Source: Parascedosporium putredinis (Eukaryota; Ascomycota; Sordariomycetes; Microascales; Microascaceae). Taken from it: a stretch of 64,000 nt of DNA. The notes beneath the pieces were generated by a model that ran no database searches, was not told where the DNA came from, and saw only the letters and a program-made list of their open reading frames with translations. Position 1 is the first letter of the stretch, and every line of letters begins with the position of its first letter. The translations under genes and the position numbers were made by a program. Location of the stretch: assembly GCA_949357655.1 (NCBI GenBank), contig CASHTG010000016.1, positions 372,001 to 436,000 of the forward strand. Direction: 5' to 3'. Shown here piece by piece: positions 1-12,367 of this stretch.

Positions 1-1913
1 GAACCCCCAAGGTCCTTGATCGAGCAAAGGTGCAATTTAGGAATGGGCAGGGAAAAAAGCAACGAGGATGGGGTTAAACAACTGGATCTATTGATAACGT
101 AACGAAGAGAAGAGGGACAGAGAGAGAGAGAGAGAGGAGAGTAAGAAAACGACAAATCCATCTGGATCACATCTCGCACACAGACATCCATGGATCTTGG
201 CTCCTCCATGGGAAGATCTGGACGTGACCTCGCAAGGTTGATCGCTGAATGAATCCGCGTCTCCAAGGCCTGGTTCGTTGATTTTCGGCTGATCTGCCCA
301 AGTCAATGCCCGTCATGGTCAGACCACAGAACAGGGCAGAGAACTGTCCCTATACCGAGGTATACCCAGGCTCCAACATTGAAAGGAGCCAGAGAGAGAA
401 AGTAAACCCAGCAGCGATTCCGATGGCCGGCCTTTGCGCCGTGCCACTTGTTTCAAACCGGGCTCCTTCCGCGAGGAAGAAATTCCCTGTAACCCGCCCG
501 CTCAACCCGCTGACATCGCGACGATCAACGTCAAACTCGGCGGCCGCCGACCTCGGGGCCTGCGCATTGCATCACCGCTCGTCAAATCATTCTCGACAAC
601 TAGCCGCACGCAAGCAAGCCTCTTTCAACTCGGTCTCTAATTGTGGTTTCTTGCAGGTGGCTTCTTTTTTTTTTTTTTCCTGGTCTTCGTGCTCTCTCAT
701 AATACTCTTTAGTAAATAGTAAAAGTGAAGACAAGTACATGTAATTCCTTTGATGAGAGGGTCAAGACCTATTTTTGCCTTGTTCAACTCATAGCGCACT
801 TTCAAGGGCATGAAGCGGGTGTAAGCCATCTCAATCATCAAAGGGGACGGAGTGTGTCGGCTCGGATCACATCTATGCCTGCCCAGGGGCTCACGTCCTC
901 ACAGACGGTACAGTCAGCGGCACCGAAGAAAAGCACAGGAATCCTTGTGAAGATCGCTGCTTCGAACTGTAGTAGTCCCGCAAGAGTCCCGACAAGATAA
1001 GCTTCTCTTTGGAATTGACAAAAGGGTTGCAATTTGTGCTCCCAGGCCCCAAAGAAGAAAAGGCTATCAAGGTACAATGACGGCGTGAGATAGTCGGTCA
1101 TTTTGTCATTAGAGCTACTTCGTACGTCCTAGCTTGCGAATACATACACCAGGTCGAGCGAGTCTGCTCTTACGATTGCTGTAGAGATTCGATTCAGTCT
1201 TCCATTACACTCTCAATCTTGAATTTGTATCTACCATCAAGTCCTAAGCTCTTGATCCTAATACCTCAGCACCTAGGATATAACGGAGAAAGACAACGCA
1301 CAAACGGGCCCAGATACAGATGCACAACGTCAAGTAGGTATAAACAGACATGTAAGCAAGGTTAAACGAGTAGAGACGACTTGTTTTGATCGCCGAAGTC
1401 ATAGCATCGGGCAGCAAAATCTAGTGTAGACAAAACCAACAAGAGCAAAACGGACATGAGTGTGCTAAAGAAACCGACAAAAAGCAATATTAAAGGTTGG
1501 ACGACTCCACGAGGTTCCAAACGAGGGCAGCAGTAGGAGGGGTGGGTGGGGTAGTGGCATCAATCATGGTATTCCCTTTTCGATCTTTCCCAGATCATCG
1601 CAAAAACAAAAGGAGAGGAAAAACAAAATGCGACGCGGGAGAAAATCATGAAAAAGAGACGGCCCCTCAAGAACAGTAAAAGCATGTAAAGCGTTCCCCT
1701 TTGCGCCCCAAACACCTCGTTAACCGGAAAATGCGTTTGATCACGAGCTCCTCCTCTTCTGTTTCCCCCGTCATTGAAGTTCCGTCATCATCCCCAGGGT
1801 CAAGAAGCGAAAGATGGAAGAAAAATAAGGAATGGGAATGAAAAGAAACACCAGAACAAAGAGGTAGAAACAGAAAAAACACAAAAGATAGCAAAGCAAT
1901 GCATCACCTCCAT
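1..1913. other. Intergenic, no gene recognised
   Basis: No open frame here resembles a protein family on either strand. The stretch holds an (AG)9 microsatellite at 119-136 and a run of T at about 665-679. The open frames at 306-719 (+) and 838-1101 (-) have low-complexity, composition-driven translations. The right end probably includes the 3' untranslated region of the minus-strand gene that stops at 1914. Confidence 0.6.
119..136. repeat. (AG)9 microsatellite
   Basis: Nine uninterrupted AG units, read directly from the sequence, in noncoding DNA. Confidence 0.9.
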
Positions 1914-3973
1914 TTAGGCGGTGCGGGCCTTGCTCGCCAGACGTCCGGTGGGCGCGCTCATATCCCTCCTGTCGACGCCCTTGACCATCTGCCTTCTCGG
2001 CGTGACGGCGCCCTGTGCCGCGCTACGTGCACGTCCCCTCCGCTCCCGAATCTGCGCGAGCGCCTGCTCCCGCGTCATCGTTGGCGTCAGCGCCGGATTC
2101 AAGGCATCGAATGACGGATCTTCCGCCCTCGACCGGCTCCTCACGTGGCTCTGGAAGCCCGACTTCTTGGCAGTCTCGCGGAGAGGCACCGTCGTCGTCG
2201 TCGTGACCGTGTAAAGGCCGCCGACGCGGCGGCGGCGGAGGCGGCCAACTCTTCGCCGTCATCTTCCGCTCGAAGAGTTGCGCTCGAGTTCTCGTAGATG
2301 GCGTCATCGCCTCCATCTCGGTTTGCCTGCTCGTCGGGCATGGTGGGGATAGTCGGCATGTCTTCCGTCTCATCCTCGTCCGTTTCCTCGTGAGGTGCAT
2401 TGAGGAGGGAGAGGAGGGAGGTGCGCTCCTGGGCGAGGAGGGCAAACGAAGGCGGGTCGACCGAGGGCGTCCGGGCGTACTTGGGAGGGTTCGGGTGGGC
2501 CTCGACGGGCGTGGGCGGCTCCGTGTAGGCATCCTCTTGCAGCTTTCGAGGGCTTGTACCTTTTCGAGGGCTTCGGCCTCCTCCTGTGATACCGTGCGGA
2601 AGATGCCCTCTTTAGCGCAAAAATGGTGCTTCGGCGCTTCCTCGCGATTTAGACTTGACCTCGGCAGGCCCAGGCACCGCCTCCTCCGCTTCCTGCTCTG
2701 CGGCTTGCTCCTCCTCAGTTTGCTCCTCTACTTGTTTCTCCGCGGCGCGGGACAGGCCCAGAGGGGGCAGCTCCGGTACGTCCTCGTCGGGAGTAGTGGA
2801 CCTCTGCCTAAGAATGGCCAGGTCGGCGCTGTCCAAAATCTCCACGGGCGCGGCGACGTGAATGCGCCGGGGCGAGAGCATGCCGGTTCGCTCAGCGGAC
2901 TTGGCGCAGGGGCAGCAGCGGAGCTCGCACTCGGCGACGAGGAAGTCAATCTTCTCCTGCGCCCTGTCGGCGCGCTGCTTCTCCCACGAGAGCTTCATGG
3001 CGAGATCCTCAATCTCCTGTTCGCTGGCGGCAGAGGACACGACGTCCGCCACCGACAGGCGGGGCCTCTTTCTGGGCGAGGCGAACTCGTCGTCCTCGTC
3101 CTCGGTATGTGGGAGGGGATGCAGCCCTCGGCAGCGATGCGGGCCACCTCTTCGTTCTTGGCCAGCGTTTTGAAGGCGTCGCGTTCCTGCTCCACGACCT
3201 TGATCTTTTCAAGAGCCTGGTCGAGCTGTTCCTGCACGCCGACAATCTGGTAACGCGCCTTGAACGCCTCCTGCTCGCGAGCACGACTGCGCTCCTTTTC
3301 CTTGACGAGGCTGGACTCGGCTGATCTCAGGGACTCCTTGGCCAACTTGAGCTCTTCCGCGTGCCTAACGCCAACTGAGTGAGCTTTGAAATACTCCTTT
3401 CGTTGTCGTCGAATCTCCTTTTCCCAAATGGATTGCGTGTGCTGGTGCATTTCTTTTAGGCGAACGTATTGATCCTGTTCAATCATCGTTAGCGCCGCTT
3501 CGTTGGTAGCTTGGTTGGCATCGGCCTCCACCGGGAGGCCCCGCCGTAACCAGCACCCCCTGCTGTGACTTTTCGTCGTCATGCCATGCCGAAAGGGCTA
3601 GAGTGAGATGCTTACCATGACCTGCTCCATCCGTTCGCTAACCTTCTTTTCCCTGTCCCTGCTCTCATCTAGTGTCCTCTTCAGGGACTTGACCTCATCG
3701 CGTGACCTCCTCGCATCGCTCTCCGCCTCCTCGCGGCCCAGGAGAGCTCTCGTCAGCGCCGCATCGGCAGTCTTGCGCTCCAGCTGCTTGCCCTGAGTCG
3801 CTAGGCTGTTGAATTGGGAAATTTTCTCGTGGACGGAGCTGTCCCGGAAGTCGCTGCGTATCGAGGAGAAGAGGGCGGAGTGTGGCCTCTGCTGGTTCAC
3901 GCGCTCGGGGAACAGGTGTTGAGGGGTCCCGGGACCCCGAGATGCTCTCCGATAAATTTGGCGTGTTTTCCAT
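1914..3973 (-). CDS. TinC-like NIMA-interacting coiled-coil protein (frame breaks)
   Basis: The protein is a long coiled coil. Its N-terminal third reads KISQFNSLATQGKQLERKTA and continues with heptads rich in E, R and K. A central part contains EDEDDEFASPRKRPRLS, and the C-terminus contains ALTPTMTREQALAQIRERRG followed by TPRRQMVKG. By memory of the family this matches fungal NIMA-interacting (TinC-type) proteins, mitotic-kinase partners near the nuclear envelope and spindle pole; no database search was possible. One intron is likely: donor GTAAGC at 3615, acceptor ending at 3526 (90 nt). The chosen start is the ATG at 3973. The frame changes at least six times, near 3930, 3115, 2645, 2614, 2542 and 2213, each time continuing a sensible protein in a new frame. 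Four of these are explained by one missing base. About 660 residues are implied, so this is probably one functional gene with consensus errors. Confidence 0.65.
3526..3615 (-). other. Intron of the TinC-like gene
   Basis: The minus strand reads GTAAGC at the donor and ends GTGGAG before exon 2. Both sides are in phase 0, so VM is followed by ADANQAT. The acceptor is not strongly pyrimidine-rich, so it is only a best guess; another AG a few bases upstream is out of phase. Confidence 0.5.
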
Positions 3974-5506
3974 CGGGGGATTCTGTGTTTGTGTGTGCGG
4001 CGGGTGTCAGAGTAGGTGCCGTCCACCTATGTGTGTACGCGTGCGTACGTGCGGATATGTCGTCGTCTTTTTCGTGGACTGTTCGTCGTAGGAGTCTTGA
4101 AAATAATATTGTGGTGAAGAATTCCTCACGATGCTATTGCATCTTCAAGAAAGCGAGGCGGTAAACAAGTCCAACCTTTTGTTGGATATTAATTCTTTCT
4201 TTCAGTCTTAAGCCCTGTTAGGTTGGATGGGGGTTTGGTCTTGTTTTTTGGCTGCAAAAGGAATTTGGGTTAGATATTGAAAGGTGAGGTTAATGTTAAT
4301 ATCGCTTGTGCCAGTTATCAAAGTTGACCCCTTTCGCGTGTTTATCCCACCCCCACCAGATTTGGCAACCAACATGAGCGTGTTGACTAGAGACGGGACC
4401 TAGCGGCGCCTCGGTGACGCGAACTGGAACAGTAGTTATCACGTGATCCGCGCCTCCCGCTCCGGGGTGCCCGTTCTCAAGTCCCCAGATTGGCCAAATG
4501 CGCCTTCCACAGTCCCTGTACCATTGAGCAATCTTTAATCTCCAGGAATTCAAATAATATGGAAAGACCAGAGATCACATCTTCAATTGTCCTACTTGCC
4601 CGAAAGGGAATCTTGAGAAAGCCTTCCCTCTCCTTTCAAAACTTACTAATATACTCATGGCCTGCTAAAAGGATTGATTGGCTGCACCTATGAGCAGTTG
4701 ATAGCCTGTCCGTCTCAAGCACTTGATTCTAGACATGTAAAATTTACATTCTTTTATTTTACAGCTTCAAGCCAGCTCCATACCCCCATCACAGACCATA
4801 TATCCTGCTTGCGTACCCATATCGAGATCAATCCTTGCCATGGTCATTGCTGCTGGCCCTGTAAAATAATCATGGGTGGGCTGCTTACCTCTGACAAGTC
4901 TGCAACACAACCCAAATGCTCCTTGACCAACCCCTAGGACCCGATTGGCCCTGGCGTCCCGCGATCCAAGGAGGCCATCGATCATCCTATATTGTGGCGT
5001 GACCTCTCCCTGTGACTGGTGTCCTTGGGCCCCCTTTCCTGCCACAAGACTGGTGGGAAAAGCAACCTCTTGAACAACCCACCTAGAGTCTGAGGTACCC
5101 TGTTTTTGAAGATCGCTGGAGCTTGCATTGGTGCATGTGGTTCTGCGACGAGCACCCGGATATTAATGAGACAACTGTCCTGAATAGCACACGCCGACCG
5201 ATCCGTGCCCTCGACAGTGATACTCCTCTACTCTTATTTTTTTTCTTTCCTCCTCTCCGGGGTTTTAGATGCTTTCTCCCATCCCTTCTTCGCCCATGCT
5301 CTTCTAAAACACTGCAGGGCATCAATTAAACCAGACTGCTCACGGCGCAGAGCACCCAAGCAAAATACGAGCTGCCCGTGATCTTGCTTACCAGTCCCGC
5401 CCAGTCACACACAGCGCTTCATAAGCGAGGCTGAAGCTCAGGTTTTCTTCCTATCTCCTCATACATTCGGCGCAGAAGCTCCCAATCTCTCCACCCGCTC
5501 CCAAAA
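3974..5506. other. Intergenic between TinC-like and MAPR genes
   Basis: This is the upstream region of two divergent genes. No conserved open frame was seen on either strand. It includes T-rich DNA at 5233-5252 and the presumed 5' region of the MAPR gene. The open frames at 4296-4553 and 4767-5045 (both -) have no recognisable features. Confidence 0.55.
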
Positions 5507-6411
5507 ATGGCGGACGCCAGCTCTGTCCGGCAGCGCAAGCCCGCCCCGGCCGACAACTCGACCTCCACAGTGACCAAGACCCAAAGGAAGGCCAAGGACG
5601 AGGACGAGCCCTCGATTCTCATCGATGCCCTCCGCGTCCTCACCTTCCTCCTGCTCGCCTCCTGCGGCTTGAGCTACCTCATCAGCGGGGGCGAGTCCAT
5701 GTTCTGGGGCATGAAGAACAAGCCCAATTACATGCGCGTCGACTGGTGGAAGAGCCACTTTGTACGTCACAGCTCCTTATACTCTCCCAATCCCTCCTCC
5801 CCTCCCCTCCCCCTCACCCAACCCGATAGAGTCAAGGAGCAACGTCCAGCTAACTTTTGTGTGTTCTTTTTTCCTCTTTGTCCCCGAAATCCAGCAACCC
5901 CCTCGAACTCACCCTCGAACAACTCGCCGCCTTCGACGGCACCGACGAATCCCGCCCCATCTACCTCGCCATCAACGGCACAATCTACGACGTCACCGTC
6001 GGCCGCCGCATCTACGGGCCCGGCGGCTCCTACCACTGGTTCGCCGGCTGCGACGCCTCCCGCGGCTACGTCACGGGCTGCTTCGCCGACGACCGCACCG
6101 CCGACATGCGCGGCGCCGAGGAAATGTTCCTCCCCATCGAGGACCCCGAGATCAACGCCCTCTACACCAGGGAGGAGCTCCGGGATCTCGCCGCGCGGAG
6201 CTCAAGGAGGCCAGGGCCAAGGTCCACGACGCCCTCAAGCACTGGGTCGACTTCTTCGCCAAGAGCGACAAGTACCCCGCGTCGGCACCGTCAAGCGCGA
6301 AAGGGCTGGCTCAAGAATGAGCCGAGGAGACAGCTCTGCGAGGCTGCCCAGCAGGGGAGGGTCAAGAGGAAGGCTCCGGAGCGGGGAGGTGAAGATGGCA
6401 AGGCACAGTAG
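5507..6411 (+). CDS. Cytochrome b5-like MAPR heme/steroid-binding membrane protein (frame breaks)
   Basis: Exon 1 (5507-5761) encodes a charged N-terminus and a membrane segment (LRVLTFLLLASCGLSYLIS, about residues 44-62). Exon 2 (5895-6411) carries a cytochrome b5-like domain with LELTLEQLAAFDG, PIYLAINGTIYDVT and YGPGGSYHWFAGCDASRG. This is the pattern of membrane-associated progesterone receptor component (MAPR/Dap1) proteins, which bind heme and support ER sterol and cytochrome P450 metabolism. The basic C-terminal tail ends GGEDGKAQ. The start has a good context (CAAAAATGG). The frame breaks at the exon 2 start (an AG dinucleotide short), about 6197 (G), 6275-6278 (C) and 6300-6302 (A). 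Adding these five bases gives 777 nt, an exact open frame of 258 residues. Which MAPR subgroup it belongs to is not settled. Confidence 0.8.
5762..5894 (+). other. Intron of the MAPR gene
   Basis: GTACGT donor at 5762 and a CAG acceptor at 5892-5894 after a pyrimidine-rich stretch, 133 nt. The downstream frame fits only if two bases are missing next to the acceptor (CAGC where CAGAGC would be in phase). Confidence 0.75.
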
Positions 6412-7294
6412 AGAGGCAAAAGAGGGAGAAAAAGAAAGAAAAAAACGGACTCATCGCAATCTGGTGGTGAGTGGGTTTCTGTGTATCGTACTTTGTGTGC
6501 ATTGTCATAATTATATGTTATCATGGGTTACGTCCTTTCCTACGTAGACTTTTCCTACATATACTTTGAGATGACAGACCGTCTGCCTGCTTAGAAAGGT
6601 TGGAATGGGCTGCCTACCTATCTCCAAATAGCACTCTTATTTTGGGCGCACTATTTTCTTTTAGAAAACTACGCCGAATATAATATTCGATGGATGAATA
6701 CATTCAACGCAAGAACCGTAAAACGGCGCAAGCCAACCTCAATGGTATCCAATCCACGCAGACCGATCAATTGTGAGCGCCACGATCCATAAAAGTAGAC
6801 AAGACCCTCGCTATCAAGGGACCATTATAATGAGACCAGATTCAAATCACAAGAAGCACGGCAGAGATGGCATCAATACGTGGGAAGTATAAGTTCCAGA
6901 AAAAGAAAAATTTGAACTCGATTCATGCAGTTATCGGTATGCAGTACACGCCGCCAAAGTAAAAAGAATAAATATCCTCGGGTCGCCTCAGTAAAAGACG
7001 ATCCGCCCAGGAACCCGCTTGCGAAGGCACCTCTAGCCAGGTATAAAGTAACTTGAAGAAGAAGAAAAAAGGGACGGGGTGGTTTCGATCCTCCAGCTCC
7101 CTTCCCCTTTTCCAAGAGACAAGAGAGAAGAGGGCATCTTGGTTTGTTTTTAAGAGCATTACTTCCCCGGAGACCTCCACTTTTGTACATTTCGTCTCTC
7201 TCCCCAACCGTTCTCCTTCTCACTCATTGCAGAGTCAGAGAACCCCCGCTTTGATAAATCAAAAAGAAACGTGACAAAGAATGGTATCTCTCCT
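6412..7294. other. Intergenic between convergent genes
   Basis: This separates the 3' ends of the MAPR (+) and cupredoxin (-) genes. It holds A-rich and purine-rich segments and no protein-like frame on either strand. It is probably two 3' untranslated regions. Confidence 0.6.
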
Positions 7295-8109
7295 TTACAG
7301 GAACATGGCAGCACCGGCAGCGACCGCGAGGAGGGCAGCGGGTACCCTGATGTCGGCAGCAGCACCGGGAACGTTGCCGTTGTTGTTGTTGTCCTGGGTG
7401 TTGTCTCCGGTCTGGCCGCCGTTGTTGTTTCCGGGAACACCGCTGGGGAGGGTGGCCTGCTGGACGGTGGCGGCGAGGGTGCGGTGGTTCTCGATGGAGC
7501 GAGAGCTGTTGGCGGCGGTGCTACAGAGGGTGTTAGTCTCGGGATTCTCACGTTTTTATATTTGCACACAACAAAGGGCCCTTGCCCAAAAGAAGAAGCA
7601 AACTCACTTCTCGTTGATGACCATGACCATACCGCTCTGGCAGTGACGGCCCTGGGCGCAGTAGAGCCAGATGGGGCGGGTGTCGTTGATCATGATGCTG
7701 TAGACGGGGATCTGACCAGACTGCATGGCGTTCATGGCGGGGACGTAGCCAGTGTTGACACCGACGGCAGAAGCGTTAATGGCCGAGATGGGAGTGCAGG
7801 GCTGGTCGAAGGTGGACTGGGTGACGGTGTGGTTTCCTCCCATGAACTGGAACTGGACCATGGAGCCGACGGGGGCGGTGACCTTGTCGGGCGAGAAGAA
7901 GGTTCCGGCGGTACCGTTGGCGTTCATACCGACGAGGACGGGGATGACCTCGACCGCTATAGAATTCTCATGTTAGCCTTTCCTTCCTTCTTTGCATTTC
8001 GTTCCGTTGCCTTCCATCTGCGTACAGACAAGGGGATCTCGCAAGGGGTTTTCGACATACCAGAGGCGGCACCGAAGAGGGCGGCGGCGACGATAGACTT
8101 GAGCTGCAT
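7295..8109 (-). CDS. GPI-anchored plastocyanin-like cupredoxin
   Basis: Three exons, complement(7295-7520, 7608-7956, 8061-8109), give an intact 207-residue protein. Residues 1-16 (MQLKSIVAAALFGAAS) are a signal peptide. A single cupredoxin domain follows, with type-1 copper ligands visible as His in GGNHTV and Cys-x4-His-x4-Met in CAQGRHCQSGM. A Gln/Asn-rich linker (NNNGGQTGDNTQDNNNNGN) precedes a hydrophobic C-terminus (LLAVAAGAAMFL), the arrangement of fungal cell-surface GPI-anchored 'extracellular serine-rich'/cupredoxin proteins. Such proteins are thought to be surface or redox proteins; the exact role is unknown. All three exon joins are in phase with canonical GT-AG sites. It is one of only three genes in the window with no frame break. 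Confidence 0.88.
7521..7607 (-). other. Intron 2 of cupredoxin gene
   Basis: GTGAGT donor, CTGTAG acceptor, 87 nt. It splits an Asn codon (AA|C). Confidence 0.85.
7957..8060 (-). other. Intron 1 of cupredoxin gene
   Basis: GTATGT donor, TATAG acceptor, 104 nt. It falls right after the signal peptide and splits an Ala codon. Confidence 0.88.
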
Positions 8110-11100
8110 TGTGAAAGAGTTTTGAATTTTTCGATTCTTGGGATATCTGGAAAAAGAAAGAAAAAAGAATAAGGATACGTCTAAAAGAATGGACGGTCTT
8201 CCGGAGAGTGATCAAAGTTCGTTGAAAGAGTAAAAGCACTTAAAAGCGTCTAGCGCTGTAGTTTTCAAGGACTAGCCTTTGATAGAGAATGAAAGGTGAA
8301 AAAATGGGGTGAGAAAGGAAGACAGAGAGACGAAAGGGAGAACTTTGGACTGGAAGTGGAGAGAGGGAAAGGAAAAGAGAAAAGGGAAAAGGAAGCCAGA
8401 GGTTATCGGCAAGAGGGGGAGAATCGCATGAATATATGGAAGCTCGGGATCGCCCAAGACTCAGATCCCACCCCTGTCGTGGATGTTTGAAGACGACGAG
8501 AGCCAAACTGCCAGGGGTGTGGCGCCGGGCTTGGTACGGAAGGGTAGGGAAGCACAGGAGGAATGGAGATGGGAGGGGGTGGAGACCAGGGAGGTCCAGA
8601 TTCCTCGCCCATGTCCCCGTGCGAAAAAAGGAGGCAAAGGGAAAAAGAGATGTGGTGGACATGGGTGTGTGCCCAAGTGAGGGTTTTGAAACACGTTTGG
8701 ACCATCTCAACTCGACAGACTTGTCGCCGTGGGTACCTGAGCGGTTCGAGACCCTGGACTGGCCGCCGTCAAAAGCCAGTGCTCGAGATGCAGAAACGAT
8801 GGCCCTGAGCTTTCTTGGATCTTCGGACCCATGCTTGAGAGGCCCTTTTGCCTACCGTCGCTCTCAAAAGCAAAAATTAGAGACCTTGAAAGGAGGGCAG
8901 CGGAGATTTCGATATTCTAGAAGCTGCCAGCCTAGCGAGCTTGAGCAAACGATGGCGCGATGCTCTTTGCCTCCAGCCTCTCTTCTCAGACCGAGAGCGG
9001 CTCTCAACTACTGCACGAAACCGAAAGGATGGGGCCGACATTGAAACTTTTCATTGCCTGCGAAATGCTGCCGCCACTTCCACACCCTCCCGTCTTCTTA
9101 GTCCTCCGCCGCGACTCGACTGCTATGGGAGCCTCAGCTAACCATCTTTATCTTACCCCGTACTACACCTTCCCCTTGGCAAGCTAAATTGCCAGTGAAA
9201 GTTGCCGCATCCGAGCATCCACTCCCGGAGCCCGGCGCTTCGCCGTGGGATAACCCCACAAAAGAGAGGCAGGCGAGAAAGAGCCAAGCCTCGTTTTTCC
9301 ATTGCGTCCTCTACCTGCGTCATCAAAGTTGATTGGTGAAGGAAGAGGAAAAGAGAAGGCAAGAGACTAAACCCTGGTCAGGGGCAAATGCACATTCCCT
9401 GCGGCAACGGAACAGCCCCTTGGAGCTCTGGGAAGGGGGAGAGGAGATGGAGATTGGGTGCTTGCCGGCGGAGGAAAGGCAAGCCGAAATAAGGTTAAGA
9501 AGGCGTTAGGACTGACATAGCACCGGCCCTGCATCTTCCCACGCTAAGCTCCTGGTGAGAGCTCCATAGTGACAATAAGCGTAACGCCAAAGGGGAAGGG
9601 CAAAGCTCCGGGTGGCGGGACTGCAGGAAAAAAGGATAATAGAGAAAAAGGGGTGGGGGAGGGGTAGCTCGGCAGTGTGTCAAACCGGCGTGGCTGCGAC
9701 GTCTTCAAAACATGCAACTGTTTCAGCCAACCACCACCCACCACCCACCACCCCCGGCCCGTCTTTTTGGTCCTCTTTATCCTTTTGATCTCGAGTGCAA
9801 GCGCCGCGAGGCCTGCAAACATGGCCCCCGAAGAATCCTATCTCTTCAAGCACAACCCTGTCAGCTCCTGCCTCTGACAACCAAGTCAAACCAATTTCGC
9901 GCGGATATGCTTGAAGCCCTCGCGTGGAAGCGCTCGATGCGGGCAGATCTTCATCGGGATCCGCCCTTCATTCAAAGAGAAATCTAATCAATAGGACAGT
10001 ATCGAACCGTAGCTGTAAGCATTGCCAAGCATGGCCATTTTTGGGACCGAAGATAAAAAGAGTAGGAAAAAGGCCAAAGAGAAAGAAAAGGCATCCGCCT
10101 GCATGCGGCGCGTAAACCGCAACGACTGGTGACAAGCGAACGTCCCCGCCCTCGTTATGCCTGAGAGATTCGTCCGAAAGCTTGCTCAAGCAGGGGATTG
10201 GGGTCAAATCAAAGAGAGAGTCGCCCCGAGCGAGAGCTCAATCGATGGAGTCGATGTACCAATGTATCCTTCTGATTAATATTAATGCAATGCATCGCTC
10301 GAGATGGATGCACCTGCCAGTGGGATTTCCAGGCCCTTGGACCTCTGATCGCGCTTGCCCCAAGCGGGCTTCCTCCGCCTGCGCACGAACTCTCCTTCTC
10401 CAACATGGTCTCCACGTCAACCCCGTGGTTTCGACAATTTGTCCGAGTGTGCAAAGGAGCGACTACGACACCAGGCCAGGCCAGGCACTGAAGGGAACGG
10501 CGAGTTGGGCGGGCAAGCTGGGCGGGCGGTCAAAGCACACCTCTCTCAGCATTGGCTCTGGAACATCACAGGGCCGCCCTCCCAAACACTTTTTCATCAA
10601 TTCTGCCTTTTTAGCCTTCCCCACCAACTCAGCACCATGGGAGAAGAAACCAATGCTACCCTCGGTGACCGCACTAGGGCCTCACGATGCAACGGGGCTC
10701 CCAAAATGTTTCGCCTTTCGCTCATGTCGGAGGAGAAACAAAAACATCCATGCACCTGAATCGAACCCGACTTTTCCTTCATCCCTCCCTCCCCCGCCCC
10801 CTTTGCTGTCGCCGTCATAACTGACATTGATGGGATGGCCGAGGATCCTTTGTCCTGCACGGTCTCAGCCCTCGGTCAAGGAGTGCCTGTCTCTCTCTGT
10901 CTCCCTCTAATATAGCCGAACCAATCCTAGTAATAATATCAAAGAGGCATCTTGTGGGGGAATCGGCTCGTCTTATCTGGGCACTTCAACGGGCGCTTTC
11001 TGGGGGAGGACGAGACCATGCCTATTAGTTAGAAGAAGCGATGATATCAGAGATGTTTCCCAAAGGAGACAAAGAGACAACCCCAGCGTAGAAACTAAAC

Positions 11101-12367
11101 TCTGAGAGGAGCTACTGGAGTGCCGAGGCAGAGCTTGGCGTTTCAAGAACTTCGTAGTCACCAACCCCCTCCCCTCGTCTTGCTCTTCTTCCTTCCTCTT
11201 TGTTACCACACTCACCGGATTTCCCAGATTTTCCATGCATCAGCTATTGTGTGCTGACATCTCCGGAAGAAGACCCGCCAGTGAGCCTTCCCGCACAGTC
11301 GCACCATGGAAAACGACAAAGGGCCTCCTTGCTCTTGCTTTCACTTGTGATGCGCGTCCCCGAAATCATACCGAGCCCAGCTCACCCCGGCACTCGAGGC
11401 GTCGAGAGGACGGTGATCGCCCGGGCCCGGACCGTGATGAAAGGCAAGGGTCCGTACATGTAGTGTTTGAATGTGACAGCTGTGAGGCCGCCAAGGGTCG
11501 ATGCCTCCTTTATTCACACTAGCTCCAGACTCTAAAGGGCAAGATCCTTCCTTGTAGGGAGAGTTCCAGGATAAATGTTCATGTTAGAACAGCATCACTT
11601 GGCGTAGTATGCTCACGTTGAAGGGTTTATTTATCTTTGTGTGTATAATACGGCGGCAATAGAGGGTAGCCCCGAGTGGCCTTGTCTATTGCAGCAAGTT
11701 CAACTATGAGCATCTATGTTATATCATCTTGGGAGACGATAATCATGGATATAGTGAATAATTATCCATGTAATCAACTTATTCGAAATACTCTTTGGCG
11801 CTCGTACAGATGTCGTGCATACGTCTATGCAACAGGGGCCCTCTTGCTCGGCAATCGGCAAAGTCAGGAGTAGTCAAAAAGAACGCGCGTGTAAAAATGA
11901 TGGTTCAACAGGGAGGGAGGAGGGGAAGGGGGTTTCTCTGTCCGTCAAAACGCTTTGTCGAACCACGCCCAGCGTCCCAAAGCACATTTTGCGACGAAAC
12001 TAGTCTTGGATGGATCTACGACCGTCCTCCCACTCATGACGCGTCGCCTGGTTCGCGGTGACACACTCGAGCGGCTATCTTCATGAAGCATCAGCGAGTG
12101 GGGACGGGCTTTGCTGTCGAGAGGAGAGGCGGCGCAGTCTAGAGAGGCTGCAACTACCTGAGAAGGCCACCGTGATAACGCGTCTTCGTGGTCTCCCTCA
12201 ATGCCTTGAAACACCGAGACAGTTCTACCAGATGAGCTCGCTTAGGAGATAGAGCAGTACCTCTCTCCATAGGCCTAGGAAAGGCAGCATGGGGTATGAA
12301 ACAGCCTAGCCTTTGGGCCAAGATTGTCATGCCCCTCAGGATATCGCATACCAGTCCATCTCCATCG
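8110..12367. other. 4.3-kb intergenic region, no gene recognised
   Basis: No frame on either strand looks like a conserved protein. The open frames at 8436-9044 and 10182-10820 (+) are rich in R, S and P with no motifs. The first 150 bases hold the promoter and 5' leader of the minus-strand cupredoxin gene. A purine-rich stretch lies at about 8290-8400, and a tRNA-like B box at 8741 has no matching stems. A noncoding transcript cannot be excluded. Confidence 0.55.

Noticed and set aside
306..719. 137-codon plus-strand frame
   Set aside because: The translation is compositionally biased and ends in a poly-Phe run from a T tract. No domain and no splice context.
8741..8753. tRNA B-box-like GGTTCGAGACC
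   Set aside because: No A box at the right distance and no acceptor or T-stem pairing.
10744..10772. Minus-strand B-box-like GGTTCGATTC
   Set aside because: The flanking bases cannot form a 5-bp T stem, and there is no matching acceptor.
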